Positions 56,051 through 64,000 of a stretch of 64,000 nt of DNA are shown here, piece by piece. Source of the DNA: Ianthella basta (taxonomy: Eukaryota; Porifera; Demospongiae; Verongiida; Ianthellidae); contig OZ025871.1 in assembly GCA_964019415.1 (NCBI GenBank), positions 4,804,129 through 4,868,128 of the forward strand, in the 5' to 3' direction. How positions within the stretch are numbered: the first letter of the stretch is position 1; each line of letters starts with the position of its first letter. The translations under genes were made by a program, and so were the position numbers. The notes under the pieces were generated by a model that saw only the letters and a program-made list of their open reading frames with translations, did not search any database and was not told the origin of the DNA.

Positions 56051-57565
56051 GCTGTGTGGTGGTGTTAATATTGATGCTGTGTGGTGGTGTTAGTATTGAT
56101 GCTGTGTGGTGGTGTTAGTATTGATGCTGTGTGGTGGTGTTAGTATTGATGCTGTGTGGTGGTAGTAGTATTGATGCTATGTGGTGGTGTTAGTATTGAT
56201 GCTATGTGGTGGTGTTAGTATTGATGTTGTGTGGTGGTGTTAGTATTGATGCTGTGTGGTGGTGTTAGTATTGATGCTATGTGGTGGTGTTAGTATTGAT
56301 GCTATGTGGTGGTGTTAGTACTGATGCTATGTGGTGGTGTTAGTATTGATGCTATGTGGTGGTGTTAGTATTGATGTTGTGTGGTGGTGTAAGTATTGAT
56401 GCTATGTGGTGGTGTTAGTATTGATGCTGTGTGGTGGTGTAAGTATTGATGTTGTGTGGTGGTGTTAGTATTGATGCTGTGTGGTGGTGTTAGTATTGAT
56501 GCTATGTGGTGGTGTTAGTATTGATGCTATGTGGTGGTGTTAGTATTGATGTTGTGTGGTGGTGTAAGTATTGATGCTATGTGGTGGTGTTAGTATTGAT
56601 GCTATGTGGTGGTGTTAGTATTGATGTTGTGTGGTGGTGTAAGTATTGATGCTGTGTGGTGGTGTTAGTATTGATGTTGTGTGGTGGTGTAAGTATTGAT
56701 GCTATGTGGTGGTGTTAGTATTGATGTTGTGTGGTGGTGTTAGTATTGATGCTGTGTGTTGGTGTTAGTATTGATGCTATGTGGTGGTGTTAGTACTGAT
56801 GCTATGTGGTGGTGTTAGTATTGATGCTATGTGGTGGTGTTATTACTGATGCTATGTGGTGGTGTTAGTATTGATGCTATGTGGTGGTGTTAGTATTGAT
56901 GCTGTGTGGTGGTGTTAGTATTGATGTTGTGTGGTGGTGTTAGTATTGATGTTGTGTGGTGGTGTAAGTATTGATGCTATGTGGTGGTGTTAGTATTGAT
57001 GTTGTGTGGTGGTGTTAGTATTGATGCTGTGTGTTGGTGTTAGTATTGATGCTATGTGGTGGTGTTAGTATTGATGCTATGTGGTGGTGTTAGTATTGAT
57101 GCTATGTGGTGGTGTTAGTATTGATGCTGTGTGGTGGTGTTAGTATTGATGCTATGTGGTGGTGTTAGTATTGATGTTGTGTGGTGGTGTTAGTATTGAT
57201 GCTGTGTGGTGGTGTTAGTATTGATGCTATGTGGTGGTGTTAGTATTGATGCTATGTGGTGGTGTTAGTATTGATGCGGTGTGGTGTTAGTATTGATGCT
57301 GTGTGGTGGTGTTAGTATTGATGTTGTGTGGTGGTGTTAGTATTGATGTTGTGTGGTGGTGTTAGTATTGATGCTGTGTGGTGGTGTTAGTATTGATGCT
57401 GTGTGGTGGTGTTAGTATTGATGCTGTGTGGTGGTGTTAGTATTGATGCTATGTGGTGGTGTTAGTATTGATGCTATGTGGTGGTGTTAGTATTGATGCT
57501 ATGTGGTGGTGTTAGTATTGATGCTATGTGGTGGTGTTAGTATTGATGCTGTGTGGTGGTAGTAG
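56051..57565. repeat. 25-bp minisatellite, about 60 copies
   Basis: Tandem units reading GCTGTGTGGTGGTGTTAGTA plus TTGAT. Variants are GCTATG, GTTGTG, GTAAG and rare AGTAG or ATTACTGAT forms. One unit near 57277 is three bases short. The array is strand-asymmetric, with few cytosines on the plus strand. Absent from the paralogous region of gene A. Confidence 0.97.
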
Positions 57566-57701
57566 TACCATTTTAGCATTGTTGTGTTTGTAGTACAGTT
57601 TGGTCTTGCATATTTTGAAGTGATATTAAAATTGTGTGCGTGCACATGTAATCATGGCGTTAGTACATGTGCAATTGTATATTATGTGTGTCTGGTAGCA
57701 C

Positions 57702-57705
57702 TGTG

Positions 57706-57737
<32 letters not shown>

Positions 57738-57921
57738 CGTGCGTGTGTGTGTGTGTGCGTGTGAGTTGTGTGTGCGCACGCATGTGTGTAATATGTCTGT
57801 GTGTGTGTGTGTGCATGTGCGTGTGCGTGTGCATGTGTGTGCGTGTGCGTGTGCGTGTGTGTGCGTGTGCGTGTGCGTGTGTGTATGTGTGTGTGTGTGC
57901 GCACACGTGTGTAATGTGTCT

Positions 57922-57957
<36 letters not shown>

Positions 57958-57979
57958 ACGCGCACGCATGCGTGTAATA

Positions 57980-58052
<73 letters not shown>
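57702..58052. repeat. Compound TG/CG-rich microsatellite
   Basis: TG repeats interrupted by CG, GCACGC and by three copies of a TAATATGTCTGTGTGTG or TAATGTGTCTGTGT block, giving a higher-order structure. Alternating purine-pyrimidine throughout. Long Cys-Val and Thr-His frames here are artefacts. Confidence 0.92.
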
Positions 58053-58054
<2 letters not shown>

Positions 58055-58114
58055 ACATTTTGTTTGGGTTTGTACCATTCATTCACCTGCTGACCTCTCA
58101 CGTTCTCTGTACAG

Positions 58115-58184
58115 TTCACTCAGTGCAGTAGAACTAATGACAGGATTGACCTGTGAAGGAGAAGAACTTGCAATTGGCTTTTAG
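58115..58184 (+). other. Paralogue of the gene A 3' exon, probably UTR
   Basis: Acceptor GTACAG, then sequence homologous to 43740-43800. One frame ends MTGLTCEGEELAIGF and a TAG, but this frame is not the one open in the A copy. It is probably non-coding 3' sequence of gene B. Confidence 0.35.
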
Positions 58185-58435
58185 TGTACACCGAACTTAG
58201 CTGGACCTAAGTTTGTAGTACTCCATATTATAATTATATTTTACTATTTTAGCAGTTGTTTGCATGCCTTGTAGGGAAGTGTGTGATTTCTGTGACAAAA
58301 TGACCCCAGTAATGTTTCCTTGTATTAGCTATAATGTGGTAATTGTACACTACATCTTGCAGTGTGTAGAGTGGCTAGTGTGTTGGTGTATGTGAGTGAG
58401 CATTGCATTGCATGTGCCACTTTCTTGCAAGCCAG

Positions 58436-58571
58436 TATATAATCTGACGTAGCCCAGACCCATTTCCAGCCATTATATGTATATTTTGCGCAATTAAAGG
58501 GCCCTTTGCACAATGTGAAATGGCTGGAATTATAATTAAGTGGCCAGGTCTGGGCTATGTCAGATTATATA
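58436..58571. mobile_element. 136-bp MITE with 8-9 bp target duplication
   Basis: Inverted ends TATATAATCTGACGTAGCCC and the complement of TATATAATCTGACATAGCCC. Flanks are GCAAGCCAG and GCAAGCCAA. The paralogous site in the A copy (about 44060-44070) has a single GCAAGCCAA and no insertion. An 8-bp duplication suggests hAT; 9 bp would suggest Mutator-like. Confidence 0.88.
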
Positions 58572-58639
58572 GCAAGCCAATATCTGTAGCTGTAGGGACA
58601 TCATACACCACATCTGTGCTGTGTGGCATTTGTAGGTGT

Positions 58640-60850
58640 GTGCGGTGAACATATTGCATGGCTGCTGGTTATCTGCTTGAGTTGGCATATAGACAATTCC
58701 AACTGGCTACACTGATCCCTTGTCATGCGATCATCATGCAGTCTATGTTAATGCACGCAGTCTGGCTTCATTGTGTATATAATGCATTATTGATTTGAAT
58801 GCACATGGACTTCAGACCACATGTAACCCTAGCATCCTCCCTAGGCCTTGTGCACGTGTGCAAGTATGCTTGCCAAATTGTGTTCTTTTGCATAGTACTA
58901 TTCATGCCAATTGCCAGTCTATAACCCACTCAAGGTTAATATCTTTGCCATGTCCTTTAGCTCAGCTGGTTTCCAAACATGCGCAGCTGCTCATGATCTT
59001 TCAATTGCCCAAAAGGAAGGTGTCATTGACGTTAAGCTTGTCTTTAATTGCCACCATTTTTATAGACTACTTAGAATAATTGTATGCAAATGAGATCATG
59101 AATATAATACATGCAGCAAACATTTTATCATTGTAAAGTTGAAACTGAATAAGACCATGCCATTACATTTTGGCCCACTAATGTGTATCATGCATCAATA
59201 CTGATCAGAGAATATAAGAACTGAAAACTCTGATTACAGGCACTCAGGACGTGTATAGCATATCTCTATTTGCAATGGAAAAGGCCATATTGTGTGCACA
59301 CATACACTGAGCACTGTTCATGCATGTGCTCCACCTTTCATAATTCCTAATCTTCCCCTTGTACAGTACTGCTAGCATCTCAGAGCAACATGCACCATGG
59401 GACCACACCACATTATATACATCCCTTCCATTGCATCAGCTAGCTCTTCCCACCACAATGGACATGGCCCCCACCACCTCTGGTGTGGCTCCTTGTTTTA
59501 CTGCAACAAAGTAGTGTGTTGCCATATGCAACTGGTAGTCCATGTAGCTCACAGCAACAAATATACTATAGTTGTCTCAACCTACCGCATGCCTGTGCAT
59601 GCAAGTCATGTTCTGTCGAATCTGATGTGTTTCCAAGTGGATTACCAAGAGGGTTCTCAAACCCATCCGGATCCAGTCCCAGCCCCAATTTGATGCATGT
59701 ACCTGAAGGTCAATGTGGATGTGGAGTGGGGACTGGTATGCTGTGACCTTATTAGGAAAGACCTCATTTTGCTCTGCCAAGATAAAGCTCAGATAATAAT
59801 AGCAGTAAACCCAGTAGTAGACCCTATACAGTTATTATGTCAGCAGCACTATACAAAGTGGTTGAAACCCAGTTCTTTAATTGTTATTGATACACGTGCA
59901 CGTTAATTATTTACTAATATGCCACATTATAGTTTCTCATGCAACCATGCAATCTCATGGTCGTTCAATCAGGCTCGTTTCAGTAATTTCCATAAGACAT
60001 AGTTATGAAAATATGAGTGCCCTCCCCCTCCCCCCAATAAGAAATGACCAGTAATTCTGAGGATGTAACACACAGTGTACAGGAGTTTGTTTTGGCTATG
60101 ATGTCAAGTCTTTCGCTGTGTTCTTACTAATTAGCAGGCAACGGCAGAGAGAAATGCAGATCAAGGGACAGTGCTCCTTCTACAGCAAGGAAGGGGAGGG
60201 GCAACTGCTAACAAGTGATGATAGTGTGGTGTTCTTCGAGTGAGTCTTCAGTTGATTGAATATAATTATGCACAAGATACGTGCCTCCTAAGAGATGGGT
60301 TCACCCTAGGAATTGAGTTCCTCCTGTTGGGTTTGATGGTTAGGACCGTGGTTCAACATGCTAGGATACCAGTTCCCCCATATTGGTCACTGCTAGGGGA
60401 GTCATTGTGTTATTCCGTTGAAGACTTTGGAATTCAAGTGCCCTGCGTAGTACTAGTAGGCTCTCAAGTATGACTATGGTTTCATATCCTACAGGAATTT
60501 GCTTTGATCCCCCCTTCTAATATGAGCGCTTCACGTGCAAACAGGCTTCCCAGATATTCATGAGATTGTGATTCTGCTCATTACAAGAAAATACAGGTAA
60601 GTAATAGATGGTAATACATGCTGTATGTAAGTTTGCTAAAATGTTTGTTTGTTAAATTTAAAGTTAGTAAGTTGGATAAAATGTTGCTAATAGCTAGCTA
60701 GCTAACTGCTGGAAAGTACCAGTTGCATTAGTGGAAATTTAATTACTGTTCAAACTACAGCCTACGGGATAGCTGTGCGATGTGAAATCACTCTTTGCTG
60801 TTTTTGCATGTTCTGCATTTCTATGTCTTTGCTTCGTTGTTACTGAAAGA
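58640..60850. other. No recognisable gene
   Basis: Short open frames (for example 59397-59693 and 60240-60473) lack known motifs, splice context or paralogues. Nothing else supported. Confidence 0.4.
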
Positions 60851-60852
60851 CT

Positions 60853-61500
60853 TCAGGAAACCTCACACTGCTCATGGTACAACTCTTGACAGGCAGAGCA
60901 TTGTAACACGGTACACTCAGGCTGAGTGTAACAATGGCACACAACTTCTACAATCTGGCAAGATTGATCAGTGTGTGTCCAAAAGGGATGTGTGCCTGGT
61001 GTGAATTCTCCCGATAGTAAGCAGCATCTCAGATGGTCTCTCATCTTCCTTCCTGTGTACTGTGTTGTCACTGGTTTGACCCCATATGGCAGAGGCTAGT
61101 TGCATATATATAAAATAGCTTCTCTTCCGAACATAAGGTAGAATGGGGTACACCACGTGGAAGGATGTACAGAGGTCTGATAGGAGAATAGAAATTCCTC
61201 CAGGTGTTCATCCCAGTCAGTCTCCTGTTCATTTATGTACTTTACCAGTTGCTTTGTTATGGTTTGGTTCATTCTTTCATCAAGGCCATTTGTCTGTGGA
61301 CGATGGACACTTGCTTATTCTGTGTTGAATACCTAACAGCATGAACAGCCTTCTGTTTAAGGCATTCACAAATTCTTTGCCCTGATTGGTTATGCAGGTG
61401 ACAAAGCAGTCCTGACACAAGTGAACTTCTTTAGTGATTGAAGTGATCACATACTAGATGTACTTCATTGTAAATGCAATTAAGTCATTATATCCAGCAT
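60853..61500 (-). pseudogene. Integrase-core relic followed by a partial PHD finger
   Basis: On the minus strand: GYNDLIAFTMKYI (first strands), then FVTCITNQGKEFVNAL, where DQG is changed to NQG at the second catalytic position. After a frameshift it reads VHRPQTNGLDERMNQTITKQ, with the third catalytic glutamate, then FSYQTSVHPSTWCTPFYLMF and GREA. This is the retroviral-type integrase of Ty3/Gypsy elements and Ginger transposons. About 40 residues later VCHCYTQPECTVLQCSACQE and LYHEQC form the first half of a PHD finger. Stops and shifts show it is inactive. Ginger-type elements sometimes carry PHD fingers, so that is a candidate class. Confidence 0.75.
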
Positions 61501-62050
61501 GTAATTGGTGTTGCACATGTCCTCCAATGAGTGGCCATGCATGCTGTGTATGTGGAGCCATTTCCACATTATGCACAATGTGGTGTTCAGTACTTTGTGC
61601 AAGTGTGATTATATAGACTGTGTGAATGGGGTGAATTAGCATTGTAACAATGGTAATATCCTACACCACACTGTGAATGGGGTGAATTGGCAGCTTTGGC
61701 TACTGCTTATCCTACTCTATGCAGGTGTGCTTGGTATTCTGAAGGTATATACCCAGACAGCCTCATAAAATAGCTGCAAGCATGTGTGATTGTGTATGTA
61801 ATTTGGTGCTCTCATATAATTAATCTTACTTATGAAGGTGCATGTGTTGATGCAGTAGCATGCAGGTATGTTTGTCATCCCTGTACGTGCCAATGAGGGC
61901 CACTTCGCCTGGAACAAGTGTTCTGCCCAGTGGTACGTACCAGACAGGAATTTCTGTCTTGGTAACATCATGTCAATATAGTGACAAGGAATATGCACAA
62001 TTCAACGTAGGCAATTCACAATAGCTGTTCACAATGTAACTTGCTGCTGC
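61500..62050. other. No recognisable gene
   Basis: Contains a short direct repeat, TGTGAATGGGGTGAATT, at 61620 and 61673. It may contain the degraded upstream part of the integrase element. Nothing else seen. Confidence 0.35.
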
Positions 62051-62420
62051 AGTCTACTTTAACAATATTCTTGAAAAGCTGATCGACCGCGATACGCTTC
62101 TACATTCGAGCTCGCTCTCCAGCTGCGTACAAACTCGCCGTAAGGCCAGAGAAGGCGGCAAATATTTGACGGTTACCATAACGTACTGCTTCGTGTTGTG
62201 CCACCGACACTTGGCCCCGGACCCACGCGCACGCCGTCGTTGAGGCGCACAACTGCAGTACCGCTACGTTCCCAGGACGAGCTGACTTCTTAAGCGGAAC
62301 TCCTGTACTAGGACAGGTGTTCCGCAAGCACGGTTGCGCAGGGGGAACTGGAATCCTAGAGGGGGACCTCTAGTCCTAGGATTCCATTCCCGGGGGGGAG
62401 GGGGGTGATAGCCTGTTACA
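62050..62420. other. CpG-rich segment with two palindromes
   Basis: Locally GC- and CpG-rich. GCGGAACTCCTGT at 62294 pairs with ACAGGTGTTCCGC ending 62325, with one mismatch. GGAATCCTAG at 62350-62359 pairs with CTAGGATTCC at 62376-62385. A minus-strand frame of 75 codons (62100-62327) has no recognised domain. It may be a transposon end or a CpG-island remnant. Confidence 0.45.
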
Positions 62421-62483
62421 CCGGCCGAAGTATGATGCCGCACCTTGGTCTAACGTATAGACTGAAAATTAATGTCCCCCGGA

Positions 62484-62504
62484 GGGGGGGGGGGGGGGGG
62501 GGGG
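62484..62504 (+). repeat. Homopolymer of 21 G
   Basis: A G-run preceded by CCCCCGGA and followed by AGAGG. Could form G-quadruplex. The length may be inaccurate in an assembly. Confidence 0.8.
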
Positions 62505-63065
62505 AGAGGCAAACTATAGAAGAGGACACCCACACTACGGCAACGTCATAAGCATCATTTGGGGAGCTTCACCACTTCCCGTCTAGCGTGCCAGTGTGAT
62601 CAGTATTGAACCCTTCTCGGCCACGATTTGTGTTACCACAGAGAACGCCAAGAAAGTGTCATTCCGTAGCTTCCGTATCTCTCATGGAAATTCCAATTTG
62701 CTCTGATCGGTGAGGTGAGTTTAAATCGTACATTCGTTTAACGTTAAGCGAACCACCCTCTACTGAAGTGCGGCGGCTCTAGTCTCACTCATTTACACTT
62801 TCTCTGTAATTACTCATTATTTTTCGTGTCCCTTCTAACTTCATGCACTATGTCGCTAGTGTGTTTCGTGCCCTCTTTACACGTGTATGCTGTGTGGTAG
62901 ACAGCAGGTCGACGGATGGGATCGACTTGCATTAACTTAGCTCTGAACAGACTTGGTATACACACACACACACACACTTTTGCAGGCTAACCATAACATG
63001 TACCCATGTACATAAACACACATCCATGCACTGTTCACTCCTTGTCCTGTCTCCAATTCTCCCAG
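62505..63065. other. No recognisable gene
   Basis: Includes a short (CA)n tract at about 62960-62978. Nothing else supported. Confidence 0.35.
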
Positions 63066-63212
63066 CACTACAAAGTCACAGGACCACTCCCCAATGTGCA
63101 CCTTCCCTCAGCAGCCTTTCCCACCACTGATGTAGCCCCACCCACATCCAATGTAGCCCCACCCACATCTATTGTAACTCCAGCCCTCAACAGAGTCAAC
63201 AGCAGAAGCTAA
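63066..63212 (+). CDS. Possible proline/threonine-rich terminal exon
   Basis: Acceptor TCCCAG before 63066. The frame runs HYKVTGPLPNVHLPSAAFPT, then a short tandem VAPPTSNVAPPTSIV, to a TAA at 63210. CAG then GTGTGT follows directly after the stop. The other two frames stop early. Composition resembles the linker and proline-rich exons of gene B, so it may belong to another member of the family. Confidence 0.4.
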   Translation, partial: HYKVTGPLPNVHLPSAAFPTTDVAPPTSNVAPPTSIVTPALNRVNSRS

Positions 63213-63674
63213 CAGGTGTGTGTGTTGTTATGGCAACTGGTTGTGTTTGCATCCATCATGCACTCTAGTGTTTGTTGTACAGGCCACTCCCTATTGTATC
63301 CCTACAACCACACTCTCCTGCTGTGTGTCTGGTTGAGTGACTGCCAGCATCATGTCTCCACTGTCCTGACCACAGTACCTACCCACTCCAGTCCTCACAC
63401 CAACTACATGTCTGAAGGACACTCATGAAATAGGAGGCCACACCTCAGTGGACCTACTAACACCAATGCCATTGTACCCTTCCAACATGCACATGTACAC
63501 ACACACACACACACACCTCATGTGAGTCTGTAGTCCACACTTTGTACCAAGTCTGATTAAGACCAGACCACCTTCTAGACAACCCTCTTGTCTCCTTGTA
63601 GCATCCACTCAACTCTTTCATTAATGCTAGTATTGGACACTCTCCCCCCTCTCTCTCCCTCTACCAATCACCAG
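63213..63674. other. Intron-like sequence
   Basis: Between the two candidate exons at the window end. Holds a short (CA)n tract near 63500. Confidence 0.35.
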
Positions 63675-63875
63675 GAGGTGCAAGCACACACACACACACC
63701 ATTGCCTGCAGTACTCCTCCCAGTACAATATGGATTCCCTTCTACCTCTGCCCCCACCTCCTCTTCCCCGGACCACTCCCCCCAACATCAGTCAGGTAGT
63801 CCACTGCAGAGTGTGCACACCTCACTCACTGCATGCTCCATTACTTGTGCTCCATCTAGCAGGCTATCCCGCTAG
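63675..63875 (+). CDS. Possible serine/proline-rich C-terminal exon
   Basis: An open frame with LPAVLLPVQYGFPSTSAPTS then SSPDHSPQHQSGSPL, ending in a TAG at 63873. A second frame across the same DNA is also proline-rich (MDSLLPLPPPPLPRTTPP) and ends at a possible donor (63800). I cannot decide which, if either, is used. Confidence 0.3.
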   Translation, partial: EVQAHTHTPLPAVLLPVQYGFPSTSAPTSSSPDHSPQHQSGSPLQSVHTSLTACSITCAPSSRLSR

Positions 63876-64000
63876 ACCAACCCAGGGTAGAATGGTGCTC
63901 ATTGACATGTTGTTACACAGTGCACAGATACAGTGCAACCTGCCCAGATGGAGTCTGTCACTCACTGCAATACTTAATGGGCCAAAGCAGTGAAGCCTGT

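Noticed and set aside
56051-57565. Telomeric or satellite centromere repeat
   Set aside because: The 25-bp unit matches no telomere motif, and the array is about 1.5 kb within an intronic region.
57584-58131. 150-170 codon frames on both strands
   Set aside because: Artefacts of the compound TG/CG microsatellite.

Overview
The window looks like nuclear DNA from an invertebrate animal. Coding exons are short and flanked by GT..AG splice sites, introns run to kilobases, (TG)n and minisatellite arrays are frequent, CpG is scarce except in transposon relics, and several metazoan transposon classes are present. A sponge is plausible but the sequence does not prove it. I see no prokaryotic gene organisation. 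Most open frames are intronic noise; the coding calls rest on splice sites, phase agreement and conservation between duplicated copies.

The backbone is a plus-strand leucine-rich-repeat (LRR) gene family. A two-exon cassette, LRR exon 'j' (phase 0 to 1) followed by exon 'k' (phase 1 to 0), occurs once in diverged form (1449-1695 and 14967-15097) and then three times inside a 5-7 kb tandem unit (about 16560-34420). Because j+k begins and ends in phase 0, cassettes can be added without breaking the frame. The gene continues through exons at 36774, 37619, 38431, 39283, 40491 and 41818 to a stop at 42512. A segment of about 2.1 kb (37865-40020) is duplicated at 44970-47080. In that second copy it leads to a different C-terminus made of repeated proline-rich phase-1/phase-1 exons (50874-54166).

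Between nearly identical copies, amino-acid changes are packed into a few adjacent codons at or next to LRR strands, while surrounding exon and intron sequence hardly differs. This is the strongest candidate for unusual biology here: an expandable LRR cassette locus with focal hypervariability, of the kind expected for an NLR-like or other recognition receptor. That role is inferred.

Mobile elements fill the rest. They include a terminal-inverted-repeat transposon carrying a RecQ-like helicase fragment with a second foldback element nested inside it (2928-4917), and a LINE with reverse transcriptase (6430-8540). There are LINE relics at 9400 and 13900 and in every tandem unit, a foldback element (11305-12443), and a pogo/Tigger DNA-binding relic (14324). 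A minus-strand LINE encodes a 2A-like DVEVNPGP motif (48337-50350). Mariner-like MITEs lie at 37372, 53262 and 54795, another MITE at 58436 has its empty site preserved in the paralogous copy, and an integrase plus partial PHD-finger relic lies at 60853-61500. A 25-bp minisatellite of about 60 copies spans 56051-57565. The final kilobase holds further possible proline/threonine-rich exons.
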